The notes below the pieces were generated by a model, which worked only from the letters and a program-made list of their open reading frames with translations, searched no databases and was not told where the DNA came from. Position numbers and translations under genes: made by a program. From Fontibacterium oligotrophicum (lineage in GTDB: Bacteria > Pseudomonadota > Alphaproteobacteria > Pelagibacterales > Pelagibacteraceae), in NCBI GenBank assembly GCA_965235975.1, contig CBDDZZ010000001.1:248001-312000 (forward strand): 64,000 bases of DNA, read 5' to 3'. Below, piece after piece: positions 9,045 through 16,181 of this stretch (its first letter is position 1; the number at the start of each line of letters is the position of its first letter).

Positions 9045-9698
9045 TTGTTTAAAATTAAATCCTTAGATATTTTTTTTATATTTTTTGTATTAGCTATTTT
9101 TTTGTTAGGAACTTGGCAAGTTTTTAGACTATATACAAAAAAAAATTTAATTTTTTATTTAGAGCAAAATTTAAAAAAAAATTCAATAAATTTTAATAAA
9201 GACATAAGTGAAGAGTATACAAAAGTTAAATTTAAAAAAAATAGATCTAATCCTGCAATCTTTTTATATCAACTTAAAAAAGGTGAAATAGGTTTTAAAG
9301 TTATAGTTCCTTATGATATTGATAATTCCTCAGTAATCTTGATAGATAAAGGCTGGATTAGGAAAAAAAATATTAATTTATTAAAGAATACTTCATTTAA
9401 AGATAATCTTATTGAGGGGTATACAAAAAAAATAAGACCGAAAAACTTATTTACGCCAAAAAATAGTTTAAATGAAGACTTTGTATATTCTATCGATATT
9501 GAATATTTAAAAAAAACTCTAAATAAAGATATTTATCCTTTATTAATTATTCAAACTTCTCTTAAAAATGAACATATTATTTACAACGATTATGAAATTC
9601 ATATAACAAATAATCATTTGCAATATGCTATAACTTGGTATGGCTTAGCCTTATTTACTACAATTTTTTTTTTATATTATAAGAAAAGATCGCAATGA
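9045..9698 (+). CDS. SURF1-family oxidase assembly protein
   Basis: This 217-residue protein has an N-terminal transmembrane helix (about 8-26, ending LGTWQVFRL) and another at the C-terminus (about 192-210). Between them are the SURF1 features: GFKVIVPYDID, VILIDKGWI and a late YAITWYGLA. SURF1 family members assist heme a insertion into subunit I. The start is a TTG at 9045; no nearby ATG gives the expected N-terminus. It follows coxC by 9 bases, and thrC starts 4 bases before its stop. It is more divergent than its neighbours, as usual for this family. Confidence 0.85.
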   Translation: MFKIKSLDIFFIFFVLAIFLLGTWQVFRLYTKKNLIFYLEQNLKKNSINFNKDISEEYTKVKFKKNRSNPAIFLYQLKKGEIGFKVIVPYDIDNSSVILIDKGWIRKKNINLLKNTSFKDNLIEGYTKKIRPKNLFTPKNSLNEDFVYSIDIEYLKKTLNKDIYPLLIIQTSLKNEHIIYNDYEIHITNNHLQYAITWYGLALFTTIFFLYYKKRSQ

Positions 9699-11095
9699 AA
9701 TATATTAGTACTAGAGATAATAAAAAAACTTATAATTTTATTGATACTTTTTTAAATGGCCTTGCTCATGATGGCGGACTTTATATTCCTAAGATAATTC
9801 CTCGATTATCAAATGCTACTTTGCAAAAATTTTCTAAACTAAATTATGATAATTTAGCCTATGAAATTATTAAAATTTATACAGATAATACTTTTTCAAA
9901 AAATGAGTTAAAAAAAATCATAAAAAATTCTTATAAAAAATTTGATAGCAATAACGTAGTAAAATTTTCTAGAATAAAAAAATTTAATTTAATAGAATTA
10001 TATCATGGGCCTACATTAGCCTTTAAGGATATTGCAATGCAAGTAATAGGCAATATGTATCAGACTATTCTTTCAAAAAATAAAAAAAAAATTAATCTTG
10101 TTACTGCAACATCAGGAGATACGGGGGCTGCAGCTATAGATGCTATAAAAAATAAAAAAAATCTAAGGATTTTTGTTTTACACCCAAAAGGAAAAGTTTC
10201 TGTAACGCAGAGAAAACTTATGACTACAGTGAATTCTAAAAACGTTTTTAATATTGCTATAAAGGGGTCATTTGATGATTGTCAGAAATTAGTAAAATCT
10301 ATGTTCAATGATCTCAGCTTTAGGAAATCTATCAATATGTCAGGTGTTAATTCTATAAATTGGGCGAGAATCGTTATTCAAATAGTTTATTATTTTTATT
10401 CACACTTTCGTTTATCTGAAAAAAACAAAAAAAGTGTTTTTTCAGTACCGACAGGAAATTTTGGTGATATTTATGCAGGTTATATTGCTTATAAGATGGG
10501 TTTACCTATATCTAAATTAATTATTGCAACGAATGAAAATGATCTTTTGCATAAATTTTTGATCAATGGGATTTATAAGCCATCAAAAGTAAGATTTAGC
10601 ATTTCCCCAAGTATGGACATACAAGTGGCAAGTAATTTTGAAAGACTAATTTCTTCTTATTATAATAATAATTCAAAAAAAATATCTAATTTAATGACGC
10701 AGCTTAACGCTAAAGGGTATTACAAGGTTGATAAAAATATTTTAAAAAATATCAGAAATCTTTTTTATTCTAATTCTATAAATGCTAAAAATACAAAAAA
10801 AACTATTTTATCAGTTTATAAGTATAATAATAAAATATTAGATCCACATTCTTCAGTTGGATTAAAAGCTTTGGAAAATTATCATTTAAATAATACAAAA
10901 AAATCAGAAAATTTATTTTGCTTAGAAACAGCTCATCCTGCAAAATTTGGAGAAACTATTTACAAAATATTAAAAAACACTCCTAATTTGCCAATTGAGA
11001 TTAGTAAAAGTATTAAAAAAAAAGAATATTACAAAGTACTGCCTAACAATTTAAACAAAATTAAAAATTATATAATCACTAATCGTCTGCATTAG
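9695..11095 (+). CDS. thrC: Threonine synthase
   Basis: The 466-residue PLP enzyme matches the longer fold-type II threonine synthase group. It has SNATLQKFSKLNYDNLAYEI near the start, the PLP lysine K111 in HGPTLAFKDIAMQ, TATSGDTGAAA, and the phosphate-cradle segment SVPTGNFGDIYAGYIA. It converts O-phosphohomoserine to threonine. Homoserine kinase (thrB) lies on the opposite strand close by, so the last two steps of threonine synthesis are side by side. It overlaps the surf1 homologue by ATGA and the convergent rnhA by 17 bases. Confidence 0.95.
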   Translation: MKYISTRDNKKTYNFIDTFLNGLAHDGGLYIPKIIPRLSNATLQKFSKLNYDNLAYEIIKIYTDNTFSKNELKKIIKNSYKKFDSNNVVKFSRIKKFNLIELYHGPTLAFKDIAMQVIGNMYQTILSKNKKKINLVTATSGDTGAAAIDAIKNKKNLRIFVLHPKGKVSVTQRKLMTTVNSKNVFNIAIKGSFDDCQKLVKSMFNDLSFRKSINMSGVNSINWARIVIQIVYYFYSHFRLSEKNKKSVFSVPTGNFGDIYAGYIAYKMGLPISKLIIATNENDLLHKFLINGIYKPSKVRFSISPSMDIQVASNFERLISSYYNNNSKKISNLMTQLNAKGYYKVDKNILKNIRNLFYSNSINAKNTKKTILSVYKYNNKILDPHSSVGLKALENYHLNNTKKSENLFCLETAHPAKFGETIYKILKNTPNLPIEISKSIKKKEYYKVLPNNLNKIKNYIITNRLH

Positions 11096-11513
11096 CAGCT
11101 TTTCTTGCAAGAATATCAACTTTGTTATTATATTCGTTAACAGAGTGAGCCTTTACCCACTCCCAAGAAATTTGTTTTTTACTTATAAGGTTATCTAATT
11201 TTGTCCAAAGATCTTTATTTTTAACATCCTTTTTGTTGGCGTTTTTCCAATCATTTTTCTTCCAATTATTTATCCACTTTTCAATACCGTCCTTGAGATA
11301 TTTAGAGTCAGTATAGATTTTTATTTTTTTACTTTCTTCAGTTTTTAATAGGGCATTTATAGCTGCAGTTAGTTCCATTCTATTATTTGTAGAGTTTTTT
11401 TCAGAACCAAAAATTACTTCTTCTTTATCATTTTTAATAATTAAAGCCGCCCAACCCCCTTTACCAGGATTACCTAGGCACGAACCATCTGTATAAACTA
11501 TAGTCTCAGTCAT
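11079..11513 (-). CDS. rnhA: Ribonuclease HI
   Basis: The protein is about 144 residues with all RNase HI catalytic acids visible: the Asp of IVYTDGSCLGNPG, the Glu of NNRMELTAAI, the Asp of IYTDSKYL, and the last Asp of NNKVDILARKA; the basic handle region is WINNWKKNDW. It removes RNA from RNA-DNA hybrids. I chose the ATG at 11513, which overlaps the thrB stop as TGATG; an in-frame TTG one codon earlier is possible. The 3' end overlaps convergent thrC. RNase HII is encoded elsewhere in the window. Confidence 0.96.
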   Translation of the reverse strand: MTETIVYTDGSCLGNPGKGGWAALIIKNDKEEVIFGSEKNSTNNRMELTAAINALLKTEESKKIKIYTDSKYLKDGIEKWINNWKKNDWKNANKKDVKNKDLWTKLDNLISKKQISWEWVKAHSVNEYNNKVDILARKAANADD

Positions 11514-12472
11514 CAAATAAAATATTCGTTAAAATTTTTGATAGAAGAATGAAACTCAATTTTTTTAAAATATTCAAAAGGATCTTTAATTTTAACATCT
11601 GCTTTATTATCAGTATTATAAAAATCATATAGTCTTGTTAAAAAGAACCTCATAGCTGCCCCCATACATAGGATAGGTAAATATTTTTTTTCATCATTAC
11701 TTAATAATCTTATTGATGAGTACCCATCTATAAGTTTTTTAGCTTTTGTCATATTGAAGGTAGAATTATTATCAAAGCATATAGAGTTAAAGCAAATTGC
11801 AATCTCATAGGCATAGAAATCATTACAAGCAAAATAAAAATCTATGATCCCAGAAACTTTATTAGTTATAAAAAATATGTTATCTAGAAATAAATCTGCA
11901 TGAATAATTCCTTGCGGCAAATTTTTAGGCCAACTTTTTTCTAAAAGAAATAAATAATCTTTAGTTTTTTTTATAATAGTTTCATCCAAATCTATTTTTT
12001 CTTTGATAGTTTTCTCAAAAATACTTTTCCAACTTTCAATTGATAAATTGTTTTTTCTACTTATATTAATTTTTTTTGTTAACTCATGTAACTGAGCAGC
12101 AATTTTACCTATTTCAAAGCAGTCTTCGCTAGTTACTTTATTCTTTGATTTTCCCTTTAAAAAAGTTACTAAAGCCGCATTTTTATTTTTTATTTTATTA
12201 ATTTTTTTATTATTTTTATTAGCAATAGGTTGTGGACAAGGAAATTTTTTTTCAGACAATTTAGAGAGTAGTTCTATAAAGAATGGTAAGTCATTCTCAG
12301 CAACTCTCTTTTCATAAATAGTAAGAATATAATCTTGCTCTGATGCTTTAATAAAATAATTAGTATTTTCTACGCCTTCAGTTATCCCTTTATAGTCTTT
12401 AAAATTATAAATATTATATTGTTCTAGGAAATTTGAAATTTCTTGCGGTTCTAGTTTAGTATAAACGGCCAT
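11513..12472 (-). CDS. thrB: Homoserine kinase (aminoglycoside phosphotransferase-like type)
   Basis: The 319-residue protein belongs to the APH/choline-kinase fold homoserine kinases. It starts MAVYTKLEPQEISNFLEQY, has GITEGVENTNYFI in place of a GHMP-type ATP loop, and the catalytic loop IIHADLFLDNIFF followed by IIDFYFACND. It phosphorylates homoserine for thrC. The 1-base overlaps with ispH upstream (TAATG) and with rnhA downstream suggest an ispH-thrB-rnhA mRNA. This ispH-thrB-rnhA order is common in alphaproteobacteria. Confidence 0.93.
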   Translation of the reverse strand: MAVYTKLEPQEISNFLEQYNIYNFKDYKGITEGVENTNYFIKASEQDYILTIYEKRVAENDLPFFIELLSKLSEKKFPCPQPIANKNNKKINKIKNKNAALVTFLKGKSKNKVTSEDCFEIGKIAAQLHELTKKINISRKNNLSIESWKSIFEKTIKEKIDLDETIIKKTKDYLFLLEKSWPKNLPQGIIHADLFLDNIFFITNKVSGIIDFYFACNDFYAYEIAICFNSICFDNNSTFNMTKAKKLIDGYSSIRLLSNDEKKYLPILCMGAAMRFFLTRLYDFYNTDNKADVKIKDPFEYFKKIEFHSSIKNFNEYFI

Positions 12473-13422
12473 TATTTCATTAGCATTGTAGGAAGTTTAA
12501 AGGAGACTTTTTCAACTGAAGAAATTACTTCTTCAACTCTAATATTTATAATACTTTTTATTTCTTTAATGAGATTTTCAACGAGTATTTCAGGCGCTGA
12601 AGCACCCGAAGTAATGCCTATATTATTTGCGTTTCTAATTTTATCTATGGGTAATTTTTGTTCTGAATGCATCAAGAGGCTTTCTTTGCAGCCAAATTTT
12701 TTTGCAACTTCAACTAATCTTTGGGAATTAGAAGAGCTTCTACTGCCAATGACAAGAAATAAATCACAATTCTTTGCAATTTTTTTAACAGCCTCTTGTC
12801 GATTTGTGGTTGCGTAGCAAATATCACTTTTTATTGGCTCTTTAATTGACGGATATTTCTGTTTTAATATTGATATGATTTCTAAAGTATCATCCAATGA
12901 AAGCGTAGTTTGTGTGATGTAAGCAAATTTATTATTATTAATTTTAGGAGAATAATTTTCCACATCAAGCTTATTTTCAACTAGTGAAATAAATCTTTCA
13001 TCTATTTGCCCCATAGTTCCAACTACCTCAGGATGATTTCTATGACCAATGAAAATAATATTAAATTCTTCTTTAGCTAATGCCTCTGCCTCTCTATGAA
13101 CCTTTGTCACTAATGGACAAGTGGCATCTATATAAATAATGTTATTTAGTTTCGCTTCATCAATTACTCTTTTGGGGACTCCATGGGCTGAAAATATGAC
13201 AGGCCTAGATTTATTTTCAATTTCAGAAAGCTCCTCAATAAATACAGCACCCTCAGATTTTAGATTTTCGACTACAAATTTATTGTGAACTATTTCATGC
13301 CTCACATAAACTGGGGAACCAAATTTACTAATTGTTTTTTTTACTATTTCAACTGCTCTATCCACACCAGCACAAAATCCTCTTGGGCTTGCTAGAAAGA
13401 CGTTTACAATTTTTTGTTCCAT
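12472..13422 (-). CDS. ispH: 4-hydroxy-3-methylbut-2-enyl diphosphate reductase
   Basis: This 316-residue iron-sulfur enzyme makes the last step of the MEP isoprenoid pathway, giving IPP and DMAPP. The three cluster cysteines are C17 (RGFCAGV), C102 (DATCPLV) and C202 (SDICYATTNRQ). The substrate-binding residues are in SAHGV (H80) and GHRNHPEVVGT (about H130). With ispE it links to the UbiA and heme O prenylation steps in this window. It is the first gene of a leftward group, with 148 bases upstream for a promoter. Confidence 0.96.
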   Translation of the reverse strand: MEQKIVNVFLASPRGFCAGVDRAVEIVKKTISKFGSPVYVRHEIVHNKFVVENLKSEGAVFIEELSEIENKSRPVIFSAHGVPKRVIDEAKLNNIIYIDATCPLVTKVHREAEALAKEEFNIIFIGHRNHPEVVGTMGQIDERFISLVENKLDVENYSPKINNNKFAYITQTTLSLDDTLEIISILKQKYPSIKEPIKSDICYATTNRQEAVKKIAKNCDLFLVIGSRSSSNSQRLVEVAKKFGCKESLLMHSEQKLPIDKIRNANNIGITSGASAPEILVENLIKEIKSIINIRVEEVISSVEKVSFKLPTMLMK

Positions 13423-13570
13423 AGAAATTTTAAAGTATTGTATTTTATATTATATGAGGAAGCTCTTGTAGAGGCCAAACAATAAATAAATACTATCTTC
13501 AAATTAATATTTAACAACAGTAGTCTTTTGCAAATTAAAATAAGTTAAGATACAATTTATCATATAAAAT

Positions 13571-13810
13571 ATGGAAGAAAAAACTACTAAAGTTAACAAT
13601 CCTGTCAAAGTTCACCTACAAAAAGAAAAAGATTATTATTGGTGCGTGTGCGGTTTGTCTAAAGACAAAACTTTTTGTGATGGTTCTCATAAGAGTACAA
13701 ATCTAGCGCCTATGAAATTTTCAGTACAAGAAGATAAGTATTATTTTTTATGCGGGTGCAAAAAAACTAATAAAAGGCCTTTTTGCGATGGGACACATTC
13801 AAAAAGTTAA
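13571..13810 (+). CDS. CDGSH iron-sulfur domain protein, two CDGSH motifs
   Basis: This is a 79-residue protein with two copies of the C-x-C...C-D-G-[ST]-H motif: CVCGLSKDKTFCDGSH at about residues 25-40 and CGCKKTNKRPFCDGTH at about 61-76. Each copy holds a 3-Cys/1-His [2Fe-2S] cluster site in the mitoNEET-like family. No membrane anchor is present, so it is a soluble protein. Its role in bacteria is not settled; redox or Fe-S transfer is an inference from the family. Its stop overlaps the atpF stop by 4 bases, with the genes convergent. Confidence 0.9.
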   Translation: MEEKTTKVNNPVKVHLQKEKDYYWCVCGLSKDKTFCDGSHKSTNLAPMKFSVQEDKYYFLCGCKKTNKRPFCDGTHSKS

Positions 13811-14304
13811 GAAACTTTAGAATTGTTTAAATTTATAAAAATTTTTTCTAAATTTTTTTGATTAATAGCTTTCATTTTTTCGTCGTATGCAGAGTTTGAT
13901 ATTATTTTTTTTACTGCCTCTAGAGCAATTTTATTAGAAATGTTCTGGATATCTTTTATTGCTTTGATTTTCATCTGATCCAATTTTTGTTCTAATGATT
14001 TTTTTTTGTTAATAATTAATTGTTCAAATTTGTTCTCTGACTCTTGAATAAAAATTTCAGTTTCTTTTTTTTCACTACTTAAAATTTCATCTCTCTTCAT
14101 TTGGGCTTCTTCTATTTTTTTTTTACATTTTTTAAGTAATTGCTCACTTTCGTTTTTTAAATTTTTTGCATTGTCTATTTCTGATTTAATTTCATTAATT
14201 TTATTATCTAATAGATTATTAATTAATTTGGGTATTTTTTGATAAATAATTATTAAACAAAAAATTATAAACGATATTGCTACCCAAAATGTTGCATCAA
14301 ACAT
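13807..14304 (-). CDS. atpF: F0F1 ATP synthase subunit b
   Basis: The 165-residue protein has an N-terminal membrane helix (about 5-22) followed by a long charged coiled coil (EIKSEIDNAKNLKNESEQLL onward). This is the peripheral stalk architecture that links F0 to F1. It is last in atpI-B-E-F'-F. As in other alphaproteobacteria, the F1 genes are not adjacent. It overlaps the b' gene by 8 bases. Assignment as b versus b' rests on order in the operon. Confidence 0.88.
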   Translation of the reverse strand: MFDATFWVAISFIIFCLIIIYQKIPKLINNLLDNKINEIKSEIDNAKNLKNESEQLLKKCKKKIEEAQMKRDEILSSEKKETEIFIQESENKFEQLIINKKKSLEQKLDQMKIKAIKDIQNISNKIALEAVKKIISNSAYDEKMKAINQKNLEKIFINLNNSKVS

Positions 14305-14875
14305 ATTGTGATTTCTTCTCTTTGTTAGATATTTCCATAATTATTGTATTAAGACTGCTACTATTTGGGGCTGTTCCGGTAATTTTTTCAATTAATTCTT
14401 TAGAAAAATCGCCAGCTATATTTTGAATATTTTCTAATGTTTTTTTTTTAAAATTATTTATTTCTTCCTCAGCTTTTACTGTTTCAGAATTTAAAAAGTT
14501 TTCAAATTCCTTTCTTTTTATAGAAATTTTATCATTTAAATCATTTTTTAATTTTGCAGATATTTTTTTTGACTCATTTTTGGCATCAGTAATAATTAGA
14601 TTATATTCATCTTCTAATTTTTGGATTTGATTTTTGCAAATCTCTGCTTCTTCTAGTAATGATTTAATAAAATTTGTTCTGGCGTCAATTAATGCAAATA
14701 ATTTAGGGCTAAAAAATTTTTGAATTAAAAAATATAGTAATACAAAAATTATAGTAAGCCATACAATTTGGGATAACCAAAACTCTGGATTAAGTTGTGG
14801 CATACCTTCGTTAGCATATGCTATTTCCTGGAAAAATAACAAAAAGACTAAAGTCCCTAAATTTTTTTTTAACAT
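14297..14875 (-). CDS. atpF': F0F1 ATP synthase subunit b'
   Basis: The 192-residue protein has a signal-like or first hydrophobic segment (about 5-20), then MPQLNPEFWLSQIVWLTIIF with a membrane helix at about 32-50, and a long coiled coil. The FFSPKLFALIDART segment is typical of b' subunits paired with b in alphaproteobacteria and photosynthetic lineages. It forms the heterodimeric peripheral stalk with atpF. It lies 32 bases downstream of atpE. Confidence 0.88.
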   Translation of the reverse strand: MLKKNLGTLVFLLFFQEIAYANEGMPQLNPEFWLSQIVWLTIIFVLLYFLIQKFFSPKLFALIDARTNFIKSLLEEAEICKNQIQKLEDEYNLIITDAKNESKKISAKLKNDLNDKISIKRKEFENFLNSETVKAEEEINNFKKKTLENIQNIAGDFSKELIEKITGTAPNSSSLNTIIMEISNKEKKSQYV

Positions 14876-14907
14876 TTCTTAAAAAATTAATAATTTAATC
14901 TTGATTA

Positions 14908-15135
14908 TTAAAATGCAAAAAGTATTAAAAGTGCAATAACTAAAGCAAATAAACCTATAGCTTCTGTAAGAGCAAATCCTAATAATAAAGTAGGAAATTG
15001 CTTTTGCGCCGCTGACGGATTCCTGATTGCTGCAGATAAGTAATTACCAAATATTGTACCCATCCCAATACCTACTCCGGCCAAAGCTATTGCTGCTAAT
15101 CCAGCTCCTATCATTTTTGCTGCTGCTAGTTCCAT
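14908..15135 (-). CDS. atpE: F0F1 ATP synthase subunit c
   Basis: The 75-residue hairpin has two membrane helices separated by the polar loop YLSAAIRNPSAAQKQFPTLL. The ion-carrying carboxylate is the Glu in FALTEAIGLFALV. No Na+-type Gln/Ser ligand set is evident, so proton coupling is expected. A strong Shine-Dalgarno AAGGAG lies just upstream, fitting the high copy number of subunit c. Confidence 0.96.
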   Translation of the reverse strand: MELAAAKMIGAGLAAIALAGVGIGMGTIFGNYLSAAIRNPSAAQKQFPTLLLGFALTEAIGLFALVIALLILFAF

Positions 15136-15140
15136 TTTTT

Positions 15141-15146
15141 CTCCTT
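15141..15146 (-). promoter_or_regulatory. Strong ribosome-binding site of atpE
   Basis: On the reverse strand AAGGAG stands 5 bases before the atpE ATG (15135-15133). It is one of few near-perfect Shine-Dalgarno sequences I noticed in the window, where most genes have weak or overlapping starts. Subunit c is needed in many copies per enzyme, so strong initiation makes sense. Confidence 0.75.
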
Positions 15147-15163
15147 TTTTTGTTGTTAGTTGT

Positions 15164-15898
15164 TTAATGATGCATATTTAAAGCATCATTTAAGTAAATA
15201 CACGATAAAACTGCAAAAACATAAGCTTGTAAAAAAGCGACTAATATTTCTAAAGCCGTCAAAGCAACAGAAAAACTTAAAGGTAACCAGCCCCCAACAA
15301 TACCTAGACTTACAACAAATCCTCCAAAAACTTTAAGCATTGTGTGTCCAGCAAGCATATTAGCAAATAAACGAACTGATAGACTTATCGGTCTACTTAA
15401 AAAAGATATGATTTCAATTGCAACTATAATAGGAAATAAAAAAATAGGTACACCTGATGGGGCAAATATTTTCAAAAATCCGATACCATTTTTTGCAAAG
15501 CCAATAATTGTAACGCCAATAAATATTGCAGTTGCAAGAAAAAATGTGATAATTATTTGACTTGTAACTGTGAAGGCGTATGGCAAGAGGCCAACCATAT
15601 TTAAAGTTAGAATAAATAAGAAAATAGTTAAGATAAATGGAAAATAAGGTCTAGCATTTGGACCGGCCGTCTCATTAATCATTTTAGAGATAAAATTGAA
15701 TACCAACTCATTAAGTAATTGGATCTTACTAGGAACTATATTTACTTTTCTAGTTCCCGCTATAAAAAAAATAATAATTAATATTGAACTAATTAGCATA
15801 AAAAGACTTGAGTTTGTGAATGAAAGATCTGTTCCGTTTAGAGATAGGTGCGGACCTATCCTATGAACTTCAAACTGTTGCATTGGATTAGTTGCCAT
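15164..15898 (-). CDS. atpB: F0F1 ATP synthase subunit a
   Basis: The 244-residue membrane protein has the subunit a core: the proton half-channel arginine in SLSVRLFANMLAGH, preceded by EIISFLSRPI, and a C-terminal helix with ILVAFLQAYVFAVLSCIYL. An N-terminal FEVHRIGPHLSLNGTDLSFT segment is usual in alphaproteobacteria. It works with the c ring to convert proton flow to rotation. It follows atpI after 4 bases. Confidence 0.96.
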   Translation of the reverse strand: MATNPMQQFEVHRIGPHLSLNGTDLSFTNSSLFMLISSILIIIFFIAGTRKVNIVPSKIQLLNELVFNFISKMINETAGPNARPYFPFILTIFLFILTLNMVGLLPYAFTVTSQIIITFFLATAIFIGVTIIGFAKNGIGFLKIFAPSGVPIFLFPIIVAIEIISFLSRPISLSVRLFANMLAGHTMLKVFGGFVVSLGIVGGWLPLSFSVALTALEILVAFLQAYVFAVLSCIYLNDALNMHH

Positions 15899-15902
15899 AA
15901 AA

Positions 15903-16175
15903 TTAGCCTTTATTAATCATTTTTGCAGATCGCACAACATTAAATATTCCCGCTGCAACACCAACTATAAATAGAATTATTATGAAAATTGGCTTAGTTC
16001 CTAACCATTTATCTAAGTAATAACCAATAAAAATTGCGACAAAAACTGCTGCTACAAGTTCAGTGCTTATCCTGAGAGCAAGTCCTATTATATTGTTATT
16101 ATTTTTAGATAAATTGACTTTGTTTTTGTTTTTAGTTAATTCGATTTTTTTTTTAAGATTGTCAAATTCTGACAT
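15903..16175 (-). CDS. atpI: ATP synthase accessory protein AtpI-like
   Basis: This is a 90-residue protein with a charged N-terminal third and two C-terminal membrane helices (about 41-60 and 66-83). It contains STELVAAVFVAIFIGYYLDKWLG, the AtpI/AtpZ-type signature. AtpI proteins assist c-ring assembly or Mg2+ supply. It is first of the F0 genes and starts 6 bases after the smc stop, so it may be read from an upstream smc transcript. Confidence 0.85.
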   Translation of the reverse strand: MSEFDNLKKKIELTKNKNKVNLSKNNNNIIGLALRISTELVAAVFVAIFIGYYLDKWLGTKPIFIIILFIVGVAAGIFNVVRSAKMINKG

Positions 16176-16181
16176 CTATTT

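Noticed and set aside
13423..13570. Small RNA in the gap before the CDGSH gene
   Set aside because: The 148 bases show no strong hairpin, known RNA core or terminator; they probably hold the promoters of ispH and the CDGSH gene.
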